Below, piece by piece: positions 1-9,486 of a stretch of 64,000 bases of DNA; position 1 is the first letter of the stretch; each line of letters opens with the position of its first letter. Source of the stretch: Aquimarina macrocephali JAMB N27 (GTDB taxonomy: Bacteria > Bacteroidota > Bacteroidia > Flavobacteriales > Flavobacteriaceae); the NCBI RefSeq assembly GCF_000520995.1, contig NZ_JACA01000019.1, forward strand, positions 1 through 64,000. Direction: 5' to 3'. The translations under genes and the position numbers were made by a program. The notes beneath the pieces are model-generated. The model worked only from the letters and a program-made list of their open reading frames with translations. It had not been told where the DNA came from and made no database searches.

Positions 1-2457
1 TTTAGATACTGTACCATCTGCATCTGCCGCATTAGCTGTTATTGTTACAGATGCTCCTTCTTGAAATGAGCTATTATCGCTTGGTGAAGTAATACTTACA
101 GTAGGACTCGTATTAGGAGTGCCGCCACTACAATCTCCTGTTTTTGACCATGCATCTTGCCAGTGAGCTCCAGTACCTGGTGCATATGCCCAAGCTGCAG
201 CAGAAGAACACCATCCCGGAACATTACATTTAAATTTTCCGCCTTCGTTTTGTACTTCCTGATCTTTGCTATATGAAGTACCCGCAGCATATTGTGGTAT
301 ATTGGTACATCCTCCTGTATCACTAGTAACTGTTATAGAAATAGTAGTAGAAGTTGTCGTTGCATTCTCATTATCTGTTGCTTTTGCAGTTAATGTATAA
401 TCACCTGCTAATGCATTAGAAATTGTATACCCATAAGGGCTGCTGGTATCTTCTCCTAATTTTGTGGTTCCGTTATAAAACTCGACTTTAGAGATCGTTC
501 CATCACTATCTGATGCATTAGCTGTTATAGCTATTGATACTCCCGCTGTAAACGAATCGTTATTATTAGGTGAAGTAATATTTACTGTTGGTGGTGTATT
601 TGTACTATTACCAACAGATATAGAAACGGCAGAAGAAGTCGTGCTAGCATTACCATTATCTGTTGCTCTGGCCGTTATTGTATAACTCCCGGCAGGAACA
701 TTAGACCACGAATATTCATATGGTGATGTAGTGTCCTCTCCTAATTTTGTGGTTCCATTATAGAATTCAACTTTAGAGATCGTTCCATCACTATCAGATG
801 CATTAGCTGTTATAGCTATTGTTGCGCCTTCAGCAAAAGTAGAATTATTAGCTGGTGCTGTTATATTAACCGTAGGAGAAACATTTCCTCCTGATCCACC
901 ATTGGCAAATACTTCATTAATTTTATTCACTAAAGGAGATTTCACATCTGACCATCTTTTAAGTTTTCTACCAAAAGAAGTAGCTGTACCTCCAAATTCC
1001 AAGTCACCATAAACTGTCCATACTATAGTCCCGGCAAGCCCGTTATCATTAATAAATTGAGCTTTAATACCAATAGACTCTTCATCATCATAGCTTAAAA
1101 AGTATTTACCATTTACTAAATAAGGAACCTTAGCTTCATTATCCCATTTTCTAGTCCAACCACTATTAGGAGATAAGGCTTTTTGTTTGATAAAAAAGTA
1201 ATTAGGAGTACCATCATACACTTCTTTTGGCCAATTTGTATAGTCTGCAGCGGTTTGTATTGGTCCATCTGGTTGTACAGTTTCTGATCGTTTTACTGTT
1301 GTTGAATTAAGATCAGCAGTTCCATCTGTTACTACACCTCTACCGTAAAATGGAGCTCCAAAACATATTTTGTTTTTAGGAACTCCTACTTCAACAAGTT
1401 TTTCTAATGTAGATTGCCAGTTAAAGAAAGGCACTTCTGCTCCCGTATACGGGTATACTGGTGCATTATGTCCTGCTTTATTAGACCAACCACCGTTATA
1501 ATCATAAGTCATCATGTTAAAATAATCCATATTAGCAACTACTCCAGACCAATTAAACCCATCCAGTTTTCTTGGATCTGCAGCCATAGCCGATGTAATT
1601 AATTTTGTAGGTCCTATAGCATTACGAATTTCTTGTAGTAAAGATTCAAAATTCGCAAAATCTGCCTGACTACCTGTAAAATTCATTCCTGAAAATGGTC
1701 CTGGATATTCCCAGTCTAAATCAATTCCGTCGAAACCAATATTGATTAACCTTTTACAGTCTTCAATAAATTTTGCTCTTTTTACAGGATCGGCAGCCAT
1801 CTCTGGGAAATGTTTACACATACTCCATCCACCTATAGATGCCATTACTTTTACTCCTTTTTGGTGAGCAAGATCTAATAATCCTAGTGCTCCATTTTCT
1901 TTTTTAAGAGGTAGTGGCAATCCACCGCTTAATCCCCAGACAGGATGTGTCCATGTACTAGCTCCTACTTCTACTTGAAAGCCTTGAGCTTCTGCCCGTG
2001 CTTTTATATCAGCATTTACATAGTTTACATATTCTAACTCCCCGAATAAGAGGTGTAAATCCCAGCTACTATATAAATCTGTAAAAAATAGATCTGCTGG
2101 TGCTTGTGTTGCTCCATCCTGATAAATATTTTTATTTCTGTGATCTCCACTATGTAATGAACCATCTCTGGCTACTCCAAAAAATGAATAGTTAAGAATC
2201 GTGTATTTAGAATAATCAATATTAAGATGAGTTAAAGCTCCCGGAGCAGGAACTCCAGCTGTGGTGGTTTTCCATGCATCCCAGTTAGTTATATAGCCAA
2301 TAACTTGTTTTTGATGATCAGAAGTCGTAGCGCTCCCTCCAGTGTTCACTTGTGCAAAAGCAATGCTCGAAATGCACATAAAGATCAAAAGCAAAGACGT
2401 TTTCAAATGCAATTTTTGAAAACACCAGGCTTTAAAAGTTTGGTTTAATTTTCTCAT
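1..2457 (-). CDS. Secreted modular GH18 chitinase, 3' end outside window
   Basis: This is an extracellular endo-acting chitinase that cuts beta-1,4 GlcNAc bonds. At least 819 residues are visible and the frame stays open to base 1, so the C-terminus is missing. The order is: signal peptide (about 1-35, ending in AFAQ), GH18 domain (about 38-517) with motif DGIDLDWE (D243, D246, D248, catalytic E250), two Ig-like domains, a CBM5/12-like chitin-binding module rich in Trp and Cys (about 715-772), and the start of a third Ig-like domain. A T9SS sorting domain beyond the edge is expected by analogy with the two chitinases downstream, but is not seen. The ATG at 2457 is chosen because the signal peptide follows directly. 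The gene is divergent from the LytTR regulator at 2797. The two Ig-like domains contain a nearly identical 85-bp DNA repeat. Confidence 0.95.
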   Translation of the reverse strand, partial: MRKLNQTFKAWCFQKLHLKTSLLLIFMCISSIAFAQVNTGGSATTSDHQKQVIGYITNWDAWKTTTAGVPAPGALTHLNIDYSKYTILNYSFFGVARDGSLHSGDHRNKNIYQDGATQAPADLFFTDLYSSWDLHLLFGELEYVNYVNADIKARAEAQGFQVEVGASTWTHPVWGLSGGLPLPLKKENGALGLLDLAHQKGVKVMASIGGWSMCKHFPEMAADPVKRAKFIEDCKRLINIGFDGIDLDWEYPGPFSGMNFTGSQADFANFESLLQEIRNAIGPTKLITSAMAADPRKLDGFNWSGVVANMDYFNMMTYDYNGGWSNKAGHNAPVYPYTGAEVPFFNWQSTLEKLVEVGVPKNKICFGAPFYGRGVVTDGTADLNSTTVKRSETVQPDGPIQTAADYTNWPKEVYDGTPNYFFIKQKALSPNSGWTRKWDNEAKVPYLVNGKYFLSYDDEESIGIKAQFINDNGLAGTIVWTVYGDLEFGGTATSFGRKLKRWSDVKSPLVNKINEVFANGGSGGNVSPTVNITAPANNSTFAEGATIAITANASDSDGTISKVEFYNGTTKLGEDTTSPYEYSWSNVPAGSYTITARATDNGNASTTSSAVSISVGNSTNTPPTVNITSPNNNDSFTAGVSIAITANASDSDGTISKVEFYNGTTKLGEDTSSPYGYTISNALAGDYTLTAKATDNENATTTSTTISITVTSDTGGCTNIPQYAAGTSYSKDQEVQNEGGKFKCNVPGWCSSAAAWAYAPGTGAHWQDAWSKTGDCSGGTPNTSPTVSITSPSDNSSFQEGASVTITANAADADGTVSK
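452..821 (-). repeat. 85-bp direct repeat pair inside chitinase gene
   Basis: Bases 452-536 and 737-821 are the same 85-bp sequence with five mismatches by direct reading. Both copies encode the same strand of an Ig-like domain (the DSDGTISKVEFYNGTTKLGE segment). This points to recent domain duplication or gene conversion within the chitinase. Confidence 0.9.
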
Positions 2458-2796
2458 AATTTTTACCTTTAGTTATAAATGGTTTGTGTTATTATTTACG
2501 AAAACGATGTAGTTTTCAATGAAAAAGTAGAAATAACTAAGGGTTTAAAAAAACTAATTAGCTGAATGACTTAAAATTGTAGATTTTCAGAAGGAAAACG
2601 GGAATAAGATGCAAATTGATTGTATTCTATAATTTCTATAGGTAAAAGAGGTTATTCTATAAAAGCCTTTGTAAAAAGAAACAATAAAATAGAATAAATC
2701 CGGTTACATACCCAAATAGAAAGTATGATTTATTCATTATAAAAAGAGTAAACTACATCCATTTAACCATAGAATAATTGCTAAAAAACCTATAGA
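2458..2796. promoter_or_regulatory. Divergent regulatory region, chitinase / LytTR regulator
   Basis: This 339-base region lies between two genes that point away from each other and holds no convincing ORF. It contains a 16-base imperfect dyad AAAACGATGTAGTTTT at 2501-2516, about 45 bases upstream of the chitinase start. A second copy of the core on the opposite strand, AAACTACATC, is at 2750-2759, 37 bases before the regulator start. Both match the core GATGT(A/C)GTTT found upstream of susC at 16931-16940. The shared motif makes a common regulator plausible. Exact promoter boxes could not be assigned. Confidence 0.5.
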
Positions 2797-3507
2797 ATGA
2801 AAGTAAAATGTTTACTTATTGATGATGATCCGCTGGCTATCACTATTTTAAAAAAACACTTAGAATATTTTGAGCATTTTGAAGTGGTTTTCTGTTGCTA
2901 TAATGCCGTCGATGCATTTGATTTTATTCGTGAAAACACAATTGATTTAATATTTGTTGATATTTATATGCCCATGGTTAATGGGTTAGAGTTTATTAAA
3001 AGTATAGACAATCCTCCTTTAATTATTATAACTTCTTCTGATGAAGATTATGCTGTACAAGGTTTTGAATTAGGAGTTACAGATTATTTAATAAAACCAA
3101 TCTCTTTGAAGCGGCTAGTAAAATCTTTACATAAAATATCCAGAACATTAAATAATATAAATAAGCTATCACATTCATCTCAATTAGAAGATCACATTTT
3201 TATTAAAGTAGATAAAAAAATGATCAAAATTTATTTTGAAGACATTTTATATATAAAGAGCCTTAAAGATTATGTAATCATAAAAACGGGTCATAAAGAT
3301 TATGTAACACACTATAATTTATCTGCAATTACCAGGTTACTACCAGAGTATCTTTTTATAAGAATCCACAGATCATATACTATTGCCATTAATAAAATTA
3401 AGGCTATTGATAAAAACTGTATCGAAATCGCTGATAAATCACTTCCTATAGGAAGAAACTATATAAAAAAGGTTAAAGGTAAAATCATAGATGGCGTTAC
3501 CATTTAA
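2797..3507 (+). CDS. LytTR-family response regulator (orphan)
   Basis: This is a cytoplasmic DNA-binding response regulator of 236 residues. The REC domain (about 4-115) has the acidic pair D10/D11, phosphoacceptor D55 in FVDIYMP, and K100-P101. The LytTR DNA-binding domain (about 130-235) follows. It closely resembles the regulator at 15015-15740 along its whole length, so the two look like paralogues. No sensor kinase lies next to it. Divergent placement beside a chitinase suggests a role in chitin-responsive control (inference). A hairpin terminator follows the stop codon. Confidence 0.93.
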   Translation: MKVKCLLIDDDPLAITILKKHLEYFEHFEVVFCCYNAVDAFDFIRENTIDLIFVDIYMPMVNGLEFIKSIDNPPLIIITSSDEDYAVQGFELGVTDYLIKPISLKRLVKSLHKISRTLNNINKLSHSSQLEDHIFIKVDKKMIKIYFEDILYIKSLKDYVIIKTGHKDYVTHYNLSAITRLLPEYLFIRIHRSYTIAINKIKAIDKNCIEIADKSLPIGRNYIKKVKGKIIDGVTI

Positions 3508-3516
3508 GCAAAAAAA

Positions 3517-3538
3517 ATCCGGGATATATACCCCGGAT
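3517..3538 (+). terminator. Rho-independent terminator after LytTR regulator
   Basis: The stem ATCCGGG / CCCGGAT has an 8-base loop and begins 10 bases after the stop codon. It is preceded by an A run and followed by CTTT, so it may work weakly in both directions. Confidence 0.7.
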
Positions 3539-3590
3539 CTTTAGTATGTATAAATGACTAGCATCTATTCACAACATAACAAACAAAATT

Positions 3591-3683
3591 TTAAACGATA
3601 TACCGTTTAGTACCGTATTTTCTAGCTAAATCTTCATTTTTATCACCAACTAAATTTGCAATAAATCGAACTGTTGTTTTCAT
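3591..3683 (-). CDS. Candidate 30-residue basic peptide
   Basis: A short ORF with ATG at 3683 and TAA at 3591-3593. The peptide starts MKTTVRFIANLVGD and ends RKYGTKRYIV; it is rich in Lys and Arg and has no signal peptide. It sits alone in the 354-base gap between the convergent LytTR regulator and the GH18 chitinase at 3862, on the chitinase strand and just after an inverted-repeat element. The balanced, non-repetitive composition is more protein-like than chance, but no family is recognised. It could be a leader peptide, a small regulator or a spurious ORF. Confidence 0.4.
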   Translation of the reverse strand: MKTTVRFIANLVGDKNEDLARKYGTKRYIV

Positions 3684-3723
3684 AATAATGAGGTTTTAGA
3701 GTTTATATTACAATCAATGGGTC

Positions 3724-3810
3724 TGCCAAATCAGGGCCTTAGAATACGCTGATAAAAAAAATGCTGAGTTTGTGTTAGCCAATCAATGCTTCAAGACCCT
3801 TTATTTGGCA
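3724..3810. repeat. Inverted-repeat element between chitinase and small ORF
   Basis: The arms TGCCAAATCAGGG (3724-3736) and CCCTTTATTTGGCA (3797-3810) pair over about 12 positions and enclose 60 bases. A 9-base direct repeat CAATCAATG occurs at 3711-3719 and 3780-3788. Neither strand has the U-run of a simple terminator after the stem. It could be a structured 3' UTR, a leader for the small ORF, or a remnant of a miniature mobile element. Confidence 0.5.
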
Positions 3811-3861
3811 ATTTTCTATTATTCAATACATTTCTGAGGTTCTTTAACCGCTTTTTTGGAT

Positions 3862-6474
3862 TTATTTTTTAATTATTTTTTTGGTGATTACCTTTCCACC
3901 GATATTAATTTTATAGATATAAATTCCACTTTTCAGAGTCGATAAATCTTGTGTGAAATCTCTACTTCCACTATACTCTTTTAAAGATTTTGTATCCATT
4001 AATTTACCATAGATATCATATATATCAATTTTCACCCATGATACTTCTGGAACTGTTATCTTATACTTTATAACATCATCCACCAATGTTTGAAATGCAA
4101 CAGAAGACATATTTGGATTATTATTGACACAATCTGAAACAAATTCCCAAACAGAACTACTACCTGGAGTTTCGCCTTCTGTCCACCATTTGGCTTTATA
4201 AATTTTTTGGCTATGGTATATTTGATCTCCACTATTATAAGCAATAGATGCTATCCATTGTGAAGATCCACAAAAATCTCCACCACCAGAGCCTCCGCCA
4301 CAACTAGAAACAAACCCCCATACAGAACTGCTTCCCGGAGTCTCTCCTTGTGTCCACCATTTATTGGTATAGAGATTACCGTTATAACTTACTTTTTGTC
4401 CCGCTGTCGCATATATTTGATCAGATCTCCATTCTGCTATCCCATCACAGCTTCCTCCTATCACTTTTTCTTTCACAGTAAACATAACAACTGTCTCTGT
4501 AGATAATCCTTCATTATCTGTAGCTGTAATTTTATATGATACATCACCAAAAGCACCAGGAGTCCAAGCTGTAGTGTATTGAGTACCATTTGCAGATGGA
4601 GTAATTTCAACATTATTTACAATAAACTTAACAGAGCTAACCTGGGTATCATCGGTTACGGTAGCTTTTAACTGAATTGATGACAGTGCTGTTTGTTCTA
4701 TAATATCTAAATCTTTTGGTTCGATTAGAGTTATTGATGGAGGTGTATTACCTCCTACTAACTTTTCTTTTACGGTAAAGACAATTGTTTTTTCTGAAGT
4801 TGCATTTTTATTATCTGTTGCAGAAGCAATGAGAGTTACTTCACCAAATGCTGCAGGAGTAAAACTGGCTGTATAACTACTTCCATTTGCTGTAGCACTA
4901 ATATTAGTATTGTTATGCTTAAACGTAAAAGATTGAATGGTCCCATCAGAATCTGTTGCACTAGCTTTCAATGCTATCGCAGACAATTCGGTTAATTCAA
5001 TAACTTGTCCATTTGTAGGAGCCTCCCATACTACTGTTGGTGAATTGTTTATAGGATCTGTATTTCCTGCAGCTTCATTTACAGCTTTAAGAATACTTGA
5101 AGACGAATTATAATCGGTGTCTTGTGTAAGCTCCCATATAATTAACCCCTGATGTCCATATTGCTTAGAATACTTAATTTTTTCTGCGGCTAATTTTGGT
5201 GTGTTATAGTATATTTTTTTTCCATTTTCTCCTATATACCCTCTTAAGTTTTTAGGATCTTTAGGGTCATAACTTGTAGCTGCATTAGCAAAATCTTTTA
5301 CTATATCTTTATAAGGAACAAATTTGGCTCCGTTACCTCCATTAGGCTTCTTTTCAGAAAAATCATAACCATAAACAGGTAGTCCAAAAGCTAATTTAGA
5401 TTTTGGCACATTAAATCCTCCAGAATGATTCCAGGCTGGTGGAGCAAACCCCATCCAATATTCTAATGCATCTTGTGCAGAATAAATTGGATTATCTGCT
5501 GTTTGTCCTTGATAAGTACCTTGTTCTACTTTATAAAGAGAAGAATGAGGTCCTTCTGGTGATTTATCCCATGATCCTGTAAAATCATAAGACATAAGTC
5601 CAATCCAATCCATATAGTCTACCATACCATCATCATAGTTATTTCCATACCAAGATGTTCCGAATACGGCAGATGTAATTAGTTTATTAGGTATTTTAGC
5701 TCTTAATTTCTGGCTTAATTTTCTTAATCCAATACCTGCTGGGTGAGGTCCTTTATCAGCATCTCCCCATTTGCTTCCTCTTACTCTTCCTCCCTGATCT
5801 GAGGTTCCGCTAATGGCTGGATCTGCCCACCAGCATTCCATATCCAAATCAATACCGTCCAGATCATTTTGAGTAACATAATTAGCAATTAATGTTGCAA
5901 TTTCATCTAGTTTACTATCGTTGTTTTGGTATTTGGTCATTAGCCATAAAAATGCATAATCTGTAGCTCCACCTAATGCAACAGATACTTTTACTCCTTT
6001 GGCTTTAGCTTTTTGAAGAACTCCCAAATCATTAAGAACAGAATCTACTTTTCTAGATTGAAACTCATCAAAAGATACAGAAGCAAAATTTGAACTATTA
6101 TAATCGTTATTATTCTGTTTAAACATTAAAAAAGAAATGTTCAGATGTGTTACTACCTCTGGATTAAATTTATTTTTGATATCATAATCGGCAACCCAGG
6201 TAGGTAAATACCCAATAATTCGCTGTTTACCAGAATAATCTGGTCCTAATCCTCCATCACCACATGGTCCTATTAGTTCCCAGGAACCAGCTCCCGGAGC
6301 ATCACTGGTATAATATTTACACTTATAATTAATACTATTATAAGAAACTTCTTGCCCTTGTGTATAAGGAACTTTACTTGCATCCCATTCTGTAGAACAA
6401 GTAGGGAAATTGTATTGTGCCTGAATATACAGCGCACAAAAAAACATTAATAAAAATGTATAAAAATTTTTCAT
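3862..6474 (-). CDS. Secreted GH18 chitinase with CBMs and T9SS tail
   Basis: Chitinase of 870 residues. The order is: signal peptide (1-19, YIQAQ), CBM5/12-like module (about 22-71), GH18 domain (about 85-470) with DGIDLDME (D206, D209, D211, catalytic E213), two Ig-like domains (about 480-675), two further CBM5/12 modules with repeated WWTEGETPGSSSVW-type sequence (about 677-783), and a C-terminal T9SS type A sorting domain (about 795-870, ending KVITKKIIKK). It is therefore exported through the outer membrane by T9SS. It follows the GH19 gene on the same strand with a 90-base gap that holds a strong hairpin, so co-transcription with it is likely. Confidence 0.96.
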   Translation of the reverse strand: MKNFYTFLLMFFCALYIQAQYNFPTCSTEWDASKVPYTQGQEVSYNSINYKCKYYTSDAPGAGSWELIGPCGDGGLGPDYSGKQRIIGYLPTWVADYDIKNKFNPEVVTHLNISFLMFKQNNNDYNSSNFASVSFDEFQSRKVDSVLNDLGVLQKAKAKGVKVSVALGGATDYAFLWLMTKYQNNDSKLDEIATLIANYVTQNDLDGIDLDMECWWADPAISGTSDQGGRVRGSKWGDADKGPHPAGIGLRKLSQKLRAKIPNKLITSAVFGTSWYGNNYDDGMVDYMDWIGLMSYDFTGSWDKSPEGPHSSLYKVEQGTYQGQTADNPIYSAQDALEYWMGFAPPAWNHSGGFNVPKSKLAFGLPVYGYDFSEKKPNGGNGAKFVPYKDIVKDFANAATSYDPKDPKNLRGYIGENGKKIYYNTPKLAAEKIKYSKQYGHQGLIIWELTQDTDYNSSSSILKAVNEAAGNTDPINNSPTVVWEAPTNGQVIELTELSAIALKASATDSDGTIQSFTFKHNNTNISATANGSSYTASFTPAAFGEVTLIASATDNKNATSEKTIVFTVKEKLVGGNTPPSITLIEPKDLDIIEQTALSSIQLKATVTDDTQVSSVKFIVNNVEITPSANGTQYTTAWTPGAFGDVSYKITATDNEGLSTETVVMFTVKEKVIGGSCDGIAEWRSDQIYATAGQKVSYNGNLYTNKWWTQGETPGSSSVWGFVSSCGGGSGGGDFCGSSQWIASIAYNSGDQIYHSQKIYKAKWWTEGETPGSSSVWEFVSDCVNNNPNMSSVAFQTLVDDVIKYKITVPEVSWVKIDIYDIYGKLMDTKSLKEYSGSRDFTQDLSTLKSGIYIYKINIGGKVITKKIIKK

Positions 6475-6514
6475 GATTAGTGTGATTAATTAATTCGAGT
6501 TTGTATATATATAA

Positions 6515-6549
6515 TCGGGTAGTTAAGTCACAAGTAAATAACTACCCGA
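6515..6549 (-). promoter_or_regulatory. Intercistronic hairpin between GH19 and GH18 genes
   Basis: A perfect 11-base inverted repeat, TCGGGTAGTTA / TAACTACCCGA, with a 13-base loop. On the transcribed minus strand it is followed by TTATATATATAC rather than a U-run. It may therefore act as a partial terminator or an mRNA-stability element that sets different levels for the two chitinases. Confidence 0.6.
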
Positions 6550-6564
6550 AAAGTTCCTTAGCAG

Positions 6565-9240
6565 TTAATTTTTAAGGATTTTCTCAAAATAAACGTCATC
6601 ATTTATATATATTTTAAATACATAAAGACCGTTTTTGAGATTTGACAGATCGTGTGTAAATGATTTTCCTGACTTTGTCTGGATTCCATTAAATGATTGT
6701 GTACTTATTAATTTTCCAGAAAGGTGGTATAGATTAATCTTAATCCAGGATGTATTATCTGTTTTTATCCTAAAGTTTACAATATCCTGAGTTACAGTAG
6801 GAAAAACAGAGTAATCATTTGAATTTATTTCAGAATTACTTTTAGCACAAGTTCCTGTTTTTGTCCAGGCAAGTTGCCAATGAGCTCCAGTACCAGGTGC
6901 ATATGCCCAAGCAGCAGCAGATGAACACCACCCCGGGATGTTACATTCAAATTTTTCTCCTTCATTTACTACTTCATCATTTAATCCATAAGAAGTACCT
7001 GCTACATATTGAGGTACATTCGCGCAGTTACCATTACCAACTGTAGTAACCGAAACTGAAATTGAAGAAGAAATTGAAGAAGCGCCATCATCATCTGTAG
7101 CTTCAGCTGTTAGCACATAATTTCCTTCTACTGCATTAGCAATTGTATATGTATAAGGGCTACTTAGACTTTCTCCTATCTTATTTCCACTATTAAAAAA
7201 AGTTACTTTTGTAATCGTACCATCATTGTCAGACGCACTTACCGTGATAGGAATCGAAGTTCCTGCTTCAAAAGAAGCATTATCTCCCGGAGACGTTATA
7301 CTTACAACTGGAGCATTATTATTTCCTCCAGTCGTTTTTTCTTTCACAGTAAAAGAAATTGCTTTTTCTGAAGTATTATTCTGATCATCTGTAGCAAATG
7401 CTGTAATTGTAATTTCTCCAAATGCAGTTGGCGTAAAACTAGCTGTATAGTTATTTCCCGAAGAGGTAGGATTAATACTAGTATTATTATATTTAAAGAC
7501 AAAAGATTGAACAGTTCCATCGGTATCGGTGGCACTGGCTTTTAAAGTAATTGGTGTAAGTTCGTTTTGTTCTATGACCTGTCCATTACCTGGTGATTCC
7601 CATGTTATTACAGGATTAGTTCCATTAGAAGCGCCACATTCTTTTACAAACTCCCATACGGTATCACTTCCTGGGACATTACTACTATCTGCATACCATT
7701 TGTTTTTATAGACGCTGTTATTGTATTTTACATAGTTGTTCTTGTCTTTATAAATCCTTGAGGCATTCCATTCGGGTACTTCTTGACAATCAAGATTCAC
7801 TCCATCCCAAATAATAACCTTTATTGTTGAAGTTGCTGTAATACCATTTTCAAATACAGCATTAGCGGTTAAAACGTGATTTGTATAACTAGATGGTGTC
7901 CAACTGAATGTTACTCCATCAAAAGTTTGATTTTCTACAGATGTAGTGACGCTTACTAATTTTGTGTTTTTTTCGTCTATAGATAAGCTTACTGAAATTG
8001 GAGAAAATGTAGTTTGCTCAAACATTTGATTATTCTTCGGACTAGCAAATGTTACCTGAGGTTTTTGTGCACAGGGTTCTGCTGTGAGATCAGCAGCATC
8101 TCCACCATATCTAGCCATATCTTTACATCCACAATCAGAAAGATCATGAACTCCATCCATATCGGTTCCTATATTATAAATATCAGTGAATCTTTGGTAG
8201 TACCCTATTCTATCTACTACCTGAGGTTTTTCTGTACCTTGCCCACATTCTACTCCTCCATTAATAATATTTACAGTCATCCCAAGTCCTGGAATTCTAT
8301 TTTTGGTTTTATCCAACTCATTAGGGGTCCATTTGTTCACCATCACATCATGAGCCGATGGCTTAGGATATTGAGGTGTCATCCAAAACCAAATAGCAGT
8401 CTGAAAAGCTAAAGCAGCATCTTCGATTACTTTTTCCGGATTATCCAAAAGTATTTGTTTGTCTCCAAAAATAAATTCACTGGCAGGACCATAGTTATAA
8501 TTGTATGATAACTGTATTGGTCCTCTTCCTTTATATGATTTCCCTGGAGTTGGAGGATAATTTGTATCTGGAGAAGCATAAGAAGCATCTGTAGGTTCTT
8601 CACGAAAGTGTAAACCCCAAGAAAACTGTCCACCCGGAGCAGTTGACCATCCCCCGGTAGTCTCGTGAGAGATATTAGCAAAAAAAGCGGTAATCTCTCT
8701 TTTTCTGGTTTCCAGACTTCCTTCTCCTAAAAAAGATCCATAATCTACTTCTTTAATAACAATTTCTTTTTCAGCATTTCTTGGTGCATCAAAATCTACA
8801 TCTGTTCGAATCACTTTTGATACACCTGTAGTCTTATCTGTACGTGTAACTCTATAAGCGTTCGTACCACATCTTCTCTCAAAGGTCACTTCAATTTTAC
8901 TCATTCTATTAATAGCCTCGATAAAAGATTCATAAGTATAAAAATCATCTTTAGGATCTAATACCCAAACGCCGCCTCCTGTGTCTTTGGCGCCAAAACG
9001 GTACGGAAACAAAGTACCCCATAAGTCTTTATTTATCAAGTCATTAACTTGAAATAATGGTTTTACAGTCAAAGATTTATCCGGAGTAAAAGAATAATCT
9101 GCTTTTGATATCCCGGGATATGCACTATCATTGTTAGAAAACGTTGGATTAATAGCAAAAAGTAATACAGTAAAAATCATTATCCATAATTTCCTGCATA
9201 AAATCCAATGGATTTTTGGAGTAGTGAGCTTGTGTGTCAT
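6565..9240 (-). CDS. Secreted GH19 chitinase with CBMs and T9SS tail
   Basis: Family 19 chitinase of 891 residues, mechanistically distinct (inverting) from the three GH18 enzymes nearby. The order is: N-terminal membrane or signal segment (about 1-36), a linker region, GH19 domain (about 100-350) with ISHETTGGW (catalytic E193), FREE (E214/E215) and YKGRGPIQLSYNYNYG, then an Ig-like domain, a CBM5/12 module (about 485-535), two Ig-like domains, a second CBM5/12 module whose sequence closely resembles that of the chitinase at 1-2457, and a T9SS sorting domain (about 810-891). The ATG at 9240 gives a long n-region; M21 is an alternative start. It is probably first in an operon with the downstream GH18 chitinase. 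Confidence 0.95.
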   Translation of the reverse strand: MTHKLTTPKIHWILCRKLWIMIFTVLLFAINPTFSNNDSAYPGISKADYSFTPDKSLTVKPLFQVNDLINKDLWGTLFPYRFGAKDTGGGVWVLDPKDDFYTYESFIEAINRMSKIEVTFERRCGTNAYRVTRTDKTTGVSKVIRTDVDFDAPRNAEKEIVIKEVDYGSFLGEGSLETRKREITAFFANISHETTGGWSTAPGGQFSWGLHFREEPTDASYASPDTNYPPTPGKSYKGRGPIQLSYNYNYGPASEFIFGDKQILLDNPEKVIEDAALAFQTAIWFWMTPQYPKPSAHDVMVNKWTPNELDKTKNRIPGLGMTVNIINGGVECGQGTEKPQVVDRIGYYQRFTDIYNIGTDMDGVHDLSDCGCKDMARYGGDAADLTAEPCAQKPQVTFASPKNNQMFEQTTFSPISVSLSIDEKNTKLVSVTTSVENQTFDGVTFSWTPSSYTNHVLTANAVFENGITATSTIKVIIWDGVNLDCQEVPEWNASRIYKDKNNYVKYNNSVYKNKWYADSSNVPGSDTVWEFVKECGASNGTNPVITWESPGNGQVIEQNELTPITLKASATDTDGTVQSFVFKYNNTSINPTSSGNNYTASFTPTAFGEITITAFATDDQNNTSEKAISFTVKEKTTGGNNNAPVVSITSPGDNASFEAGTSIPITVSASDNDGTITKVTFFNSGNKIGESLSSPYTYTIANAVEGNYVLTAEATDDDGASSISSSISVSVTTVGNGNCANVPQYVAGTSYGLNDEVVNEGEKFECNIPGWCSSAAAWAYAPGTGAHWQLAWTKTGTCAKSNSEINSNDYSVFPTVTQDIVNFRIKTDNTSWIKINLYHLSGKLISTQSFNGIQTKSGKSFTHDLSNLKNGLYVFKIYINDDVYFEKILKN

Positions 9241-9486
9241 TGTTAAGGTTAATTTGTGTTAAGTCGTTGGTTTTCTTTGAGTTATTCAAAAACCCAATCA
9301 TAAAGTACTGTATTTAAGTTCTTTTGAAGAAATAAAATATACGAGTAACACTTTTTAGCACACAAAAGCCATCAGATTGGCAATAAGTGAAATTTTGTAT
9401 TAATCAATTATACAATTCTATAATTATTCGTTATTGAAGAAAAAAAAGGATTGATTAATTCGAGATATTAGAACTGGATAGTTTTA

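Noticed and set aside
8014-8412. 132-codon open frame on the plus strand across the GH19 gene
   Set aside because: It lies wholly opposite the GH19 catalytic domain, has no promoter or family features and is a shadow of that gene.
9241-9263. TGTTAAG direct repeat upstream of the GH19 start
   Set aside because: Sixteen-base spacing just before the start codon fits no known operator layout and may be chance in AT-rich leader sequence.
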